A DNA stretch of 64,000 nucleotides from Nitrospirota bacterium (GTDB taxonomy: Bacteria > Nitrospirota > UBA9217), in NCBI GenBank assembly GCA_023229435.1, contig JALNZF010000006.1:1-64000 (forward strand), read 5' to 3'. Below, piece after piece: positions 16,498 to 25,267 of the stretch (positions are counted from its first letter, which is position 1; every line of letters starts with the position of its first letter). The notes beneath the pieces are model-generated. The model saw nothing but the letters and a program-made list of their open reading frames with translations, was not told the DNA's origin and did not search any database. The position numbers and the translations under genes are program-made.

Positions 16498-17577
16498 ATG
16501 GCGGAATCGGCCGGCAAAAGACTTTCATTTATCGATCGGTTTCTGACACTCTGGATTTTTGCGGGCATGGCATTCGGCGTGGGATTGGGATATCTTATTC
16601 CCGGTGTTGAGACATTCATCAACACGTTCCAGGTCGGCACGACCAATATCCCCATCGCCATCGGCCTCATCCTGATGATGTTCCCGCCGCTCGCCAAGGT
16701 ACGCTATGAGGAACTTCCGAAGGTCTTCAGGAACTGGCGCATTCTTGCCGTCAGCCTGGTGCAGAACTGGATCGTCGGTCCTATCGTCATGTTCCTGCTG
16801 GCGATCGTCTTTCTTCACGGGTATCCCGAATACATGGTCGGCGTGATCCTCGTGGGCCTTGCGCGCTGCATCGCCATGGTGCTCGTCTGGAATGATCTGG
16901 CTTGCGGGGACACGGAATACGTTGCGGGGCTGGTTGCATTCAACGCGCTCTTTCAGGTCTTGACGTATTCGATCTACGCCTGGTTCTTTGTCACCATTCT
17001 TCCTCCGTACTTCGGACTCTCCGGTGTCGCGGTGAACGTTTCGATCGTCGAGATCGCCAAGAGCGTGTTCATTTACCTCGGGATCCCTTTCCTCGCGGGC
17101 ATCATCACCCGGTTCACGCTCATCAGGATCAAGGACAAGACGTGGTACCATGAGACGTTCATCCCGATGATCAGTCCCATAACGCTGATCTCGCTGCTGT
17201 TCACCATCGTCGTGATGTTCTCGCTCAAGGGCGAGTACATCATCAAACTGCCCTTTGATGTGCTTCGCATTGCTGTTCCGCTCTTTATCTATTTTGTTTT
17301 CATGTTTTTAATGACGTTTTTTATTGCCAAAAAGATCGGCGCCGATTATCCGAAATCCGCGACACTAAGCTTCACGGCGGCATCGAATGATTTTGAGCTG
17401 GCCATTGCCGTGGCGGTCGCGGTCTTCGGCATCAACTCCAGCGTGGCATTTGCAACCGTCATCGGCCCCCTCGTCGAGGTGCCGGTGTTGATCGGGCTGG
17501 TAAACGTTTCACGGTATTTTCAGAGAAAATATTATCAAAATGGATCTTGCGACATTAAAGCAACGGAAACGCTGTAA
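16498..17577 (+). CDS. acr3: Acr3 arsenite efflux permease
   Basis: A 359-residue membrane protein with about ten transmembrane segments. Acr3 signatures include GLARCIAMVLVWNDLACGDTEY with the functionally required Cys, and FTAASNDFELAIAVAVAVFG in the second half. It exports arsenite from the cytoplasm. It is coupled to arsC. Confidence 0.94.
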   Translation: MAESAGKRLSFIDRFLTLWIFAGMAFGVGLGYLIPGVETFINTFQVGTTNIPIAIGLILMMFPPLAKVRYEELPKVFRNWRILAVSLVQNWIVGPIVMFLLAIVFLHGYPEYMVGVILVGLARCIAMVLVWNDLACGDTEYVAGLVAFNALFQVLTYSIYAWFFVTILPPYFGLSGVAVNVSIVEIAKSVFIYLGIPFLAGIITRFTLIRIKDKTWYHETFIPMISPITLISLLFTIVVMFSLKGEYIIKLPFDVLRIAVPLFIYFVFMFLMTFFIAKKIGADYPKSATLSFTAASNDFELAIAVAVAVFGINSSVAFATVIGPLVEVPVLIGLVNVSRYFQRKYYQNGSCDIKATETL

Positions 17578-17703
17578 TGTTGACGATGGTCGTTCGCTGA
17601 TGGCAACGGGGACCGTCGTTGGTTGGAAATGCGGACCATTATAAGGTCCAGGTGATTATCAAGGATGAAATGCCAAAAAAAAGGTAAGTAAATGGAGGAC
17701 ACC

Positions 17704-18084
17704 ATGAAAAGCAGAATTGTATCGGTAGTTACGCTCGTGATCGTGATGGCAATAGCCGGGCTGTGCAGCGCAGATGTGGTTGAGGATACTTTGAACGGCG
17801 CGAAAAAACAGGGCAAGTTTGTGATGCTCGAAATAGGGTCCGTGGGATGCATTCCCTGCGATAAAATGAAGCCGGTCATGGAAAAGCTCAGGATGGATTA
17901 TAAAGACAAGCTGGAGGTCCTGTTTATCGATGTCAAAAAGGACCGCGAGAACCCGCGACGTTTTGGCGTTACCATGATTCCGACGCAGGTATTTCTGGAC
18001 AAGGAAGGGAAGGAATTTCACCGGCATATCGGCTATTACGCATTCGAAGAGATCGCGCCGGTGTTAAAGAAGGCGGGATTGTAA
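17704..18084 (+). CDS. Periplasmic thioredoxin-like protein
   Basis: A 126-residue exported thioredoxin-fold protein with signal peptide (about 1-22). The active site is GCIPCDKMKPVM and the cis-Pro loop is VTMIPTQVFLD. It resembles the gamma domain of DsbD and is followed by a CcdA-type transporter that can supply electrons. The start at 17704 is preferred because GGAGG at 17694 precedes it. Its place after acr3 suggests periplasmic thiol reduction linked to arsenic or cytochrome maturation. Confidence 0.87.
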   Translation: MKSRIVSVVTLVIVMAIAGLCSADVVEDTLNGAKKQGKFVMLEIGSVGCIPCDKMKPVMEKLRMDYKDKLEVLFIDVKKDRENPRRFGVTMIPTQVFLDKEGKEFHRHIGYYAFEEIAPVLKKAGL

Positions 18085-18124
18085 AGAATGGCGAAGAGGT
18101 GAATCGGTGAAGGGGTGAAGAAGA

Positions 18125-18814
18125 ATGGAAGCCATGCTGAGCAACATTCAATCGATAGTACAAAACAATCATAGTATGGCTTATTTTGCCGTATTTATCG
18201 GCGGCCTTATCTCAGCGGCGAGCCCCTGTGTGCTTGCGGCTATCCCGCTGATCATCGGTTACGTTGGCGGCTATTCAGAAGGGAACAAGAAAAAGGCGGC
18301 ACTCTACTCGCTGGTCTTCATCCTCGGCCTCTCTCTGACATTTACCCTGCTGGGCGCCGCCGCGTCAATGATGGGCGGGTTCCTCGGCTTCATGGGCAGG
18401 TGGCTTTATATCGGGCTCGCGATGATTGCTGTGATTATGGGCCTCCATCTTATGGGAGTTTTATCAGTCCCGCTCCCGTTTCAGAAAACGCGGCAGGTGA
18501 AGTCCCGTGGTCTCTGGGGCGCCTTTCTCCTCGGACTCCTGACCGGGACGGTCTCATCCCCCTGCGCCACTCCGGTTCTCGCAGTGATCCTCGCCTATGT
18601 CTCGACCCAGGGCGACATACTATACGGCGGGTCGCTTCTCTTTGCCTACGCCATCGGCCACTGCGCGCTCATATTCATCGCCGGTCTCTCCATCGGGCTG
18701 ACGGAGAACATTGTGAGTTCGAAAGGGGTCAATAATTTCTCGCTGTACTCGAAACGGTTGAGCGGAGCGGTGCTCGTGATTGCGGGAGTGTATCTGGGTG
18801 TGACTTACTGGTAG
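18125..18814 (+). CDS. ccdA: CcdA-type thiol-disulfide transporter
   Basis: A 229-residue membrane protein with six hydrophobic segments. Paired redox Cys lie in AASPCVLAAIP and VSSPCATPVLAV, the hallmark of CcdA/DsbD-beta. It moves reducing equivalents from cytoplasmic thioredoxin across the membrane, most likely to the periplasmic thioredoxin-like protein encoded 40 bases upstream. Confidence 0.9.
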   Translation: MEAMLSNIQSIVQNNHSMAYFAVFIGGLISAASPCVLAAIPLIIGYVGGYSEGNKKKAALYSLVFILGLSLTFTLLGAAASMMGGFLGFMGRWLYIGLAMIAVIMGLHLMGVLSVPLPFQKTRQVKSRGLWGAFLLGLLTGTVSSPCATPVLAVILAYVSTQGDILYGGSLLFAYAIGHCALIFIAGLSIGLTENIVSSKGVNNFSLYSKRLSGAVLVIAGVYLGVTYW

Positions 18815-18850
18815 AATAAAGATGTTTTATCCGTACCGGAGGGAGTCACT

Positions 18851-18940
18851 ATGGTTCTTGAGTGCGGATATCCGCAGGCGCTAGTATCACTCAAACCGGG
18901 TGAGACCGTGGTCGCCTTGGGGAGAGGCGGCGGGTTCTAA
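18851..18940 (+). pseudogene. arsM fragment
   Basis: A 29-codon frame with GGAGGG upstream reads CGYPQALVSLKPGETVVALG then RGGGF and a TAA stop. This matches the SAM-binding start of ArsM (usually CGNP.ALASLKPGETVLDLGSGGGFD). LDLGSG has become VALGRG and the frame stops before the Asp. The rest of arsM is absent. An intact ArsM domain exists at 53588. Confidence 0.7.
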
Positions 18941-18974
18941 AACACTGTGCGCTGGATAAGAAAAGGAGCGGCAT

Positions 18975-19109
18975 ATGAGTTTGATCATCGCGGACAATGT
19001 TACCAAGAATTATTGGATGGGCGAGGTAAGTGTTCGGGCACAAGCGTTATTAAATTCTTCAATGTTGGTCTTTCGTCGGGTTTACGGAGAGTATGGTGCG
19101 TTCGATTAA
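18975..19109 (+). pseudogene. Truncated ABC-transporter ATPase (MacB/LolD-like N-terminus)
   Basis: ATG with AAAGGAG upstream opens a 44-codon frame, SLIIADNVTKNYWMGEVSVR, which is the N-terminal strand pair of LolD/MacB ATPases. The Walker A motif expected next is missing; the frame continues with unrelated sequence to TAA at 19107. It is a deletion remnant. Confidence 0.6.
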
Positions 19110-19330
19110 AAAGAGTTGTAAGGCTTATGGGGTATATATATCTATTTTCAGATGGGAGAAACCGGGAAACTACGTTCTATTTTTTAACGGTATACGTCAT
19201 GATGTAATGGTTCGATAAAAAAAAGATTGCAATTATTAGAAAACAGTTGCGAATATTCGATTATAGAGGTAATATAAAAAATGTGATAATTAATATCCGG
19301 GTTTGATACTCAGGCAATGAAGGAGGAAGA

Positions 19331-19633
19331 ATGGTAAATTTAACAGAAGGTGCTGTAAACAAATTCAAGGAAGTCGTTGAAAAGCAGGGAACTGCTGGAG
19401 ACGGTGTACGAATATTCGTTGTACCGGGCGGCTGAAGCCCCTCATTGGCTATGGACATAGCCAAAGCTGCCCAGATGGGCGATAAGACCCTTGAGATGCA
19501 GGGCCTGAAGGTTTTCCTGGAAGAGCGGGCGCACGAAATGCTGATGAGCACGAACATCGATTTCCAGGAAGGTCAGGGCTTTGTGCTTACGGGCATGCAG
19601 CCGAGTTCCTGCGGTTCATCCTGCAGCTGTTGA
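19331..19633 (+). CDS. HesB/IscA-like selenoprotein
   Basis: A 100-residue protein if TGA at 19433-19435 is read as selenocysteine. Before it the sequence is canonical A-type scaffold (VRIFVVPGG), and after it comes SPSLAMDIAKAAQMGDK and the C-terminal SSCGSSCSC. Sec replaces the first of the three metal-binding Cys of IscA/HesB (GGCSG). HesB-like selenoproteins are a known bacterial group. AGGAGG precedes the ATG, and a perfect 8-bp hairpin with a G-first loop lies 18 bases after the UGA. Likely role: FeS or selenium/sulfur trafficking. A terminator follows and sufCB lies downstream. Confidence 0.9.
19445..19464 (+). promoter_or_regulatory. Bacterial SECIS hairpin of the HesB-like gene
   Basis: TTGGCTAT pairs perfectly with ATAGCCAA around the tetraloop GGAC. 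The loop begins 18 bases after the UGA, within the range SelB needs, and starts with G. Confidence 0.75.
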
Positions 19634-19655
19634 TCTGAACCTTATAAGATACTAT

Positions 19656-19693
19656 AAGCCGCTGTCCTGGTTATTTGGACAGCGGCTTTTTTT
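19656..19693 (+). terminator. Intrinsic terminator
   Basis: AAGCCGCTGTCC pairs with GGACAGCGGCTT (19677-19688) around a 9-base loop and is followed by a T run. Confidence 0.9.
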
Positions 19694-19836
19694 GTGCATG
19701 GCTGTTCACGTTTATTCTGCCGACCCACACTTCCTCGATAAGTAACCCCATATTTTTGCTACAATAAAGACAGAAACCCATTCAGAACAGGAACGATCTG
19801 CTGTCAACAAGGTTCATCAAGGTAAATGGAACGGCT

Positions 19837-20562
19837 ATGCCGCTACTCGAGGTCGATAACGTCGTTTATGGTGTCGGTCCGGACGGGACAAACCCCATTC
19901 TCTCAGGGCTGTCTCTCTCCATCGAACGGGGAGAGGTCCATGCGCTTCTCGGCACGAACGGCACGGGCAAGAGCACGCTCGCCTACCTCCTCATGGGTTG
20001 CGAGGGATACCGGCCGACATCAGGAGAGATCCGTTTCAACAGCCTGGTCGTGAATGATCTTCCGATCCACGAGCGCGCCCGGCTCGGCATTACCATGGCA
20101 TGGCAGGAGCCGGTCCGGTTCGAGGGGATCACGGTCGGAGATTACCTCACCATGAAACTCCCGAAGACCGATCCCGAACCGTTCCTTGAGCTTGTCGGTC
20201 TTTCTCCGGATCTCTATGTGCACAGGATGGTCGATAAGTGCCTGAGCGGAGGTGAACGCAAGAGGATCGAACTCGCCTCGGTCCTCGCGTTGAACCCGAA
20301 GCTCGCGATCCTTGATGAGCCCGATTCGGGCATCGATATGCTGTCGATCCAGGACGTCATGAACGTGATCAAGGCCTTCAGAAACCGCGGGACCGCGGTA
20401 TTGTTGATCACGCACCGCGAGGAGATCGCCGGCATCGCAGACCGGGCGTCCCAGTTATGCCACGGCAAGATCATCTGTTCCGGGAGCCCGGAAAAGGTAG
20501 CGGAGCATTATAAAACGCAGAAGTGTGTGACCTGCACGAAGGTGGAGTGCCACTATGTCTGA
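19837..20562 (+). CDS. sufC: SufC-type FeS assembly ATPase
   Basis: A 241-residue ABC ATPase. Walker A is LLGTNGTGKSTLAYLLMG, the signature is CLSGGERKRIELAS and Walker B is KLAILDEPDSGID. Segments such as LGITMAWQEPVRFEGI follow the SufC pattern. It energises the SufB-type scaffold encoded with a 8-base overlap downstream. The C-terminus has an extra KCVTCTKVEC Cys group that is not usual for SufC. Confidence 0.9.
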   Translation: MPLLEVDNVVYGVGPDGTNPILSGLSLSIERGEVHALLGTNGTGKSTLAYLLMGCEGYRPTSGEIRFNSLVVNDLPIHERARLGITMAWQEPVRFEGITVGDYLTMKLPKTDPEPFLELVGLSPDLYVHRMVDKCLSGGERKRIELASVLALNPKLAILDEPDSGIDMLSIQDVMNVIKAFRNRGTAVLLITHREEIAGIADRASQLCHGKIICSGSPEKVAEHYKTQKCVTCTKVECHYV

Positions 20563-21490
20563 ACTTGATGAGCTCATGAAGGCATTCGGCGAAGCAGGTG
20601 GGGACACGGGCGCGCTCGCGGACGCGGGGACGGCGCACCTTGCCGTGAGCAGTCATTCGATCCTGAGTTCCCGGATCGTTGAGGGCATCGATGTCGATGC
20701 CAAAGAGACCGGCAACGGCATCTCAGCACGTGTCCTCGTGCGAGAAGGAGTGAAGCTTCAGAGGCCGGTCCACCTCTGCTTCGGAGTACTCCACAAAAAA
20801 GGCACGCAGGAGATCAAGATGGATGTCACGCTCGAAAAGAACTCCTCGGCAACCTTCATAGCCCACTGTATCTTCCCGAATGCCGAGAAGGTCCTGCATA
20901 TCATGGATGCTGTGGTGGACATCGGCGAGAACGCCGAGATGCGGTATTTCGAGACCCACTATCACGGCCCTCATGGCGGAATCGAGGTTGTGCCGAAGCT
21001 CGCGGTGAAGGTGCGCAAGAACGGCAGGTACTTCACGGACTTTACGCTCACCACGGGCAGGGTGGGCAAACTCGGGATCGATTACGCGGTCGAGGCCGGC
21101 GAGAACGCGGTGGTTGAGCTTGTGGCCCGCGTATTCGGCCATGCCGATGACAACATTGCAATTCAGGAAAAAGTCATGTTGAACGGAGACAACGCGAGAG
21201 GGCTCATCAAGGCCAGGGTCGCAATCGAGGACGATGCCATTGCCGAAGTCAGAGGCATTACCGAGGGCAATGCCGCAGGCGCCCGTGGTCACGTGGACTG
21301 CATGGAGATCGTGAAGGACAGGGCAGTGGCAAAAGCCTATCCGCTCGTGCAGGTGACCCATCCCCTGGCAAAAGTGACGCATGAGGCAGCGATCGGCAGC
21401 GTGGACAAGCGACAGATGGAAACACTCCTGGCTCACGGCCTTTCGCCTGAAGAGGCGGTGGATGTGATCGTGAAGGGGATATTGCGGTAA
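20555..21490 (+). CDS. sufB: SufB/SufD-family scaffold protein
   Basis: A 311-residue beta-helix protein of the SufBD family. The core has HYHGPHGGIEVVPKLAVKV, AIAEVRGITEGNAAGARGHVDC and VTHPLAKVTHEAAIGSVDKRQ, the last matching the SufB/D C-terminal ExAIG motif. It is shorter than enteric SufB and, with SufC alone, forms a minimal two-gene system like that in many anaerobes and archaea. It probably assembles FeS clusters for the many FeS and radical SAM proteins. No sufD, sufS or sufU is adjacent. Confidence 0.88.
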   Translation: MSELDELMKAFGEAGGDTGALADAGTAHLAVSSHSILSSRIVEGIDVDAKETGNGISARVLVREGVKLQRPVHLCFGVLHKKGTQEIKMDVTLEKNSSATFIAHCIFPNAEKVLHIMDAVVDIGENAEMRYFETHYHGPHGGIEVVPKLAVKVRKNGRYFTDFTLTTGRVGKLGIDYAVEAGENAVVELVARVFGHADDNIAIQEKVMLNGDNARGLIKARVAIEDDAIAEVRGITEGNAAGARGHVDCMEIVKDRAVAKAYPLVQVTHPLAKVTHEAAIGSVDKRQMETLLAHGLSPEEAVDVIVKGILR

Positions 21491-21733
21491 CAGCCCCGCT
21501 GAAGGATTTGCACAAGAGCGCAGCGGAATTACCCGTCCTTCTTCAACCAACTGATCCTGAGAAAAAAACAAAGCGAGACAGGGATGATACGGTTACGTCG
21601 CAAATAGTGCAAAATATACTTGACAATGGCGCCAGTGAATCATTAAACTTGTCATAGAAGCTCCTGTTGACAGGGCAGGGGACAGCGTGCGAAGTACAAT
21701 GCTGCAGTCCGAGCGTGGAAAGAAAGGTTCGCA

Positions 21734-22420
21734 GTGAAAGAAGAATCCAGGATAGAATTATTAAGGAAGATCGCCCTCTTTGCGTCAATGACCTCTGATG
21801 AACTTCATGAGATACGGGATAAGGTCGTTATCAAGAATTTTAAAAAAAACGAAATAATCCTGCACGAAGAACACACAAATGCGTTTATGTATATGATCCT
21901 TGACGGGGAGGCTAAGGTGGTCCAAACCACCGATGCCGGAAAAGAAATAATCTTCACGGTGCATCGGACGGGTGATTTTTTTGGCGAGCTTTCCCTGATA
22001 GACGGCAAAACCGCCCCCGCAGCCGTCTCTGCCACCAGGGATTCCACGACCGCCCTTATTTCGAAAAAGGATTTCTATGATCTCCTGCGCAGCCAGAATA
22101 AAGTGCTTGAAAACCTGCTTCAGATCCTCTGTGCAAGGCTGCGTGAGTCCATAAAAACAATACAGATGCTCAACTTCAATAACGCCGCCCAGCGCATCAA
22201 GATGCTGTTTCTCATGCTTGCCGAATCTCATGGTGAAAAAAGAGCTGACGGCACCGTCTTGAAAATCAAGCTTATTCACCAGGATATCGCCGACATGACC
22301 GGTCTGACCCGTGAGACCGTGACGCGGGTTCTCGACAAGTGGCAGAAGGGGGGGGAGATAAAAATCCAAAAAGACAAATTAATTCTGCTCACCCCTGAAT
22401 TTGAGTCCATTCTATTCTGA
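21734..22420 (+). CDS. Crp/Fnr-family regulator
   Basis: A 228-residue regulator with cyclic-nucleotide-binding-type barrel (about 15-125, including GDFFGELSLIDGKTAPAAV) and a C-terminal Crp-type helix-turn-helix (HQDIADMTGLTRETVTRVLDKW). It lacks the N-terminal Cys cluster of FNR, so direct O2 sensing by FeS is unlikely. GTG at 21734 is the only credible start. TTGACA near 21622 may be its promoter. Targets are not evident. Confidence 0.88.
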   Translation: MKEESRIELLRKIALFASMTSDELHEIRDKVVIKNFKKNEIILHEEHTNAFMYMILDGEAKVVQTTDAGKEIIFTVHRTGDFFGELSLIDGKTAPAAVSATRDSTTALISKKDFYDLLRSQNKVLENLLQILCARLRESIKTIQMLNFNNAAQRIKMLFLMLAESHGEKRADGTVLKIKLIHQDIADMTGLTRETVTRVLDKWQKGGEIKIQKDKLILLTPEFESILF

Positions 22421-22656
22421 TAATAAGGCTGTATCTCTTCGAGTTGGTCCAACTCAGGATAACCGGGCAAATCAATAAGGATCTCATGAAAATACAGGAA
22501 GCAGGGCAAGTCTCATCTTCTGTTGTGCACGTCGCGAATGCAGAATAAACATGATGGGAAAAGGTCCTGAGGAAATCTCCGGTCCTTAACTGTTTTATGT
22601 CTATTCCAGGTTTTTTAACTTTTTTCTTGTTCCGCTGAATTGACCGGGTATCCGGA
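22421..22656. other. Intergenic region
   Basis: About 235 bases between convergent genes. No strong terminator hairpin, RNA gene or frame was seen. Confidence 0.3.
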
Positions 22657-23049
22657 CTATGGTGAGGAAGGGGATGAGCTTTTCTGTTGCAGGGAGTTGA
22701 AGATCATATCCAGAACGGTTTCCTGCTGGGCCTCGAATTTGTTGAGCACCGCCAGGCATCTGCCCATCGGAAACCGGTCGTGCAGATATTCAGCGTCGTG
22801 TCCGGAAAGAATGATGATCCTGTTCTTGCTTACTCCCGTGGAGACGGCGTAGGCCAGGATCTTGGAGCCATCCAGGCCCGGCATTTCCAGATCGACCAGC
22901 AGGAGATCGAGGTCATCGGTGATGGAGGTGAGGCACTTGATCGGATCATTACAGGTCAGGACCGTAAGGCCGGGATAACGCGTTTCCACGTATTCCTCGA
23001 GCAGCTTGAGAAATGCGGCATCATCATCGATCAGGAGGATTTTCCCCAT
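22657..23049 (-). CDS. Stand-alone receiver-domain protein
   Basis: A 130-residue CheY-like protein. The acidic pair is ILLIDDDAAF, the phospho-acceptor Asp is in LLLVDLEMPGLDG, and the Thr/Ser and Lys switch positions are IIILSGHD and LNKFEA. There is no output domain. The C-terminus is Ser/Pro-rich. It is encoded alone on the reverse strand; its kinase is unknown. Confidence 0.88.
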   Translation of the reverse strand: MGKILLIDDDAAFLKLLEEYVETRYPGLTVLTCNDPIKCLTSITDDLDLLLVDLEMPGLDGSKILAYAVSTGVSKNRIIILSGHDAEYLHDRFPMGRCLAVLNKFEAQQETVLDMIFNSLQQKSSSPSSP

Positions 23050-23410
23050 ATTCTGTTTGGTTTACCCCTTGTTATAGAAAACATTCAGCAACGTGCTTTG
23101 GACAAACAGCCCGCTCCAGCATCACGGTTGCGCTGAATCCGCAAACGCCTGACTTTTTCTCTAGTATAATAAAGAACTCAATGATCCGCAATCTCTTTTT
23201 GCATATATCCGCTTCTCAAAAAGCGCCCTTTGCAGGGGCTACTTTTTATGAGACCCTTATCGATTATCCTTTGCGCCATATGTGGTAACGATGAGAAGGC
23301 CGCTATTGGATTGCTTCGGCGTCGACCATCTGATATAATCATATATATATCGAGAAGCTCTTTGGCCGGGCAGTGCTTTTCAAGGGCCGAGCGTCGCGAA
23401 GAAAGACGCG
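23050..23410. other. Intergenic region between divergent genes
   Basis: A 360-base region that should carry the promoters of the receiver protein and the GGDEF protein. TATAATCATATATATATCG near 23333 is an AT-rich -10-like stretch. No gene was found. Confidence 0.35.
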
Positions 23411-25120
23411 ATGGATGCTAATACGACGGTAAATATCGTTACGAGCCTGGTTGTTTTGTGCGGAGCTTTTCTCATGCTTTCCGCCATTCTCGCCGGGCAG
23501 AAGATGAAGCGCCTCATTCCGGATGAACTTCTGGGAAGATGGCGCTTCATGTCAATGCTCATGCAGTTCTTCCTCGCCGGGTATCTCCTGTTCTTCATCA
23601 TTCTCGTCAGCAACTTCTCCTTCCCCACGGAACTGATCACCGCCCCTGTGTTCCTCGGCGGTGCGATCTTCGTTCTCATTGTCATCAAGCTTACGCGGGA
23701 TACGATCAAGAAAGTCAGGCAGGCCGAGGAAAATCTCCGGTTATTCAACGAGTCGCTGGAGCGGCGGGTCAGCGACCGGACCCGGGACCTCTTTCTGCTT
23801 GGCGAGTCTCTGGAGCGGCGGGTCAGCGACCGGACCCGGGACCTCGACCAGTTGCGCGCATTTCTTCAGACCGTGCTTGACGGCCTGCATGAAGAAGTTA
23901 TGATTATCGATGCGGACACATTCAAAATTGTAAGGGCCAATGCCGCATTTCTGGCCAGGCACGGAGTGCAGGGAGATGCGGTCATCGGCAAAACATGCCA
24001 CGAGATAACGCATAACCGGCAGGATCTATGCACGACGCCCGAATATATCTGTCCGCTCCTCGAAACGGTTAAAACCGGCGGACATGCGACGGTCGAACAT
24101 GTTCACTATGACGCAAGCGGAAATAAACGGTACGTCGAGGTGTCGTCATCGCCCATCCGGGATGCGAACGGACACATAGCACGGATCGTTCATGAGACGC
24201 GGGATATTACCGAGCGGAGGACAGCTGAAGAGGCTGTGCGGGAAAGCGAGGAACGATACCGGCGGCTGATCGAGCTTTCACCGGACGGCATTTCCGTGTA
24301 CGTTGAGGGCAAATTCGAATTCGTCAATCCAGCCGGGATGAGGCTGCTCGGGGCAACCCATGCGGACCAACTGATCGGCATGTCCGTACTGGATGTCGTA
24401 CATCCGGATTACGCGGAAATCGAGAAAGCGCGAATGCAACAGCTTGAAAACAGCGCGGACAGGGTTTCGTGGACCGAGGAAAAGTATGTACGGCTTGACG
24501 GCTCAGTGATCGATGTGGAGGTCGCCGGCGTTCGTTTCTCCTACCAGGGGAAACCGGCGATGCAGGCGATCTTCCGTGACATCACCGAGCGGAAACTGGC
24601 GGCGCAGCGGATCGAGCATCTCGCATTGCATGACCCGCTTACGGGGCTGCCCAACCGCATGCTGTTCTTTGACCGCCTTAAACAGGTCCTGGCTGTGGCA
24701 AAACGAAACCGGAATATCTTTGCGCTTCTCTACATCGACGTGGATGACTTCAAATTCGTTAATGATACGTACGGGCACGAGGCAGGTGACCGGCTGCTCC
24801 AGGAGGTGTCAAAAAGGCTGGTATCCGGTATGCGGGAATCAGACCCGATCGCGCGTATGGGCGGCGATGAATTTGTCGGCATCTGTCGCATGATCACGAC
24901 ACCCGAGGAAGCGGAGATCGTGGCACGCAAGATCATTGCAATCCAGTCTGAGCCGTTCGACCTGAAGGGGCACCGTCGATCGATCGGGGTGAGCATCGGC
25001 ATCAGCCTCTATCCCCTGGACGGAGAAGACGCGGAGACGCTTCTGAACAGGGCAGACGAGGCCATGTATCGCGTCAAGAAAGACAGCAAGGGCCGCTACC
25101 TGCGCTACAGCAAACAGTGA
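23411..25120 (+). CDS. Membrane PAS-PAS-GGDEF diguanylate cyclase
   Basis: A 569-residue signalling protein. Three N-terminal hydrophobic segments (about 8-28, 45-68, 75-95) are followed by a coiled coil, two PAS domains (about 155-270 and 280-400) and a GGDEF domain (about 405-565). The catalytic motif is intact (RMGGDEFVG), with the metal Asp in YIDVDDFKFVND. It should make cyclic di-GMP. The first PAS has the Cys pattern TCHEITHNRQDLC...YIC seen in a redox-type PAS group. The coiled coil contains a 14-residue direct duplication. Confidence 0.92.
   Translation: MDANTTVNIVTSLVVLCGAFLMLSAILAGQKMKRLIPDELLGRWRFMSMLMQFFLAGYLLFFIILVSNFSFPTELITAPVFLGGAIFVLIVIKLTRDTIKKVRQAEENLRLFNESLERRVSDRTRDLFLLGESLERRVSDRTRDLDQLRAFLQTVLDGLHEEVMIIDADTFKIVRANAAFLARHGVQGDAVIGKTCHEITHNRQDLCTTPEYICPLLETVKTGGHATVEHVHYDASGNKRYVEVSSSPIRDANGHIARIVHETRDITERRTAEEAVRESEERYRRLIELSPDGISVYVEGKFEFVNPAGMRLLGATHADQLIGMSVLDVVHPDYAEIEKARMQQLENSADRVSWTEEKYVRLDGSVIDVEVAGVRFSYQGKPAMQAIFRDITERKLAAQRIEHLALHDPLTGLPNRMLFFDRLKQVLAVAKRNRNIFALLYIDVDDFKFVNDTYGHEAGDRLLQEVSKRLVSGMRESDPIARMGGDEFVGICRMITTPEEAEIVARKIIAIQSEPFDLKGHRRSIGVSIGISLYPLDGEDAETLLNRADEAMYRVKKDSKGRYLRYSKQ
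23750..23845 (+). repeat. Tandem duplication in coiled-coil linker
   Basis: A 42-base unit encoding ESLERRVSDRTRDL occurs at 23750-23791 and again at 23804-23845, 54 bases apart, with only two base differences. The copies are separated by FLLG. Confidence 0.92.
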
Positions 25121-25191
25121 AGCAAGGTTCTCCCTGGCGGACCTCGTGCGTCGAACCAGAGAACGCGGTATTTCCCGGGAGATAAGACAAA

Positions 25192-25228
25192 AAAATGCCG
25201 GCGGGAGATCGAATCCCGCCGGCATTTT
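25192..25228. terminator. Bidirectional intrinsic terminator
   Basis: AAAATGCCGGCGGGA (25192-25206) pairs perfectly with TCCCGCCGGCATTTT (25214-25228). A and T runs on either side let it end both the GGDEF gene and the convergent cytochrome gene. Confidence 0.92.
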
Positions 25229-25267
25229 GCGTTATCAACTGATCATTGGTGGTTGCAAAGCGGTTCC

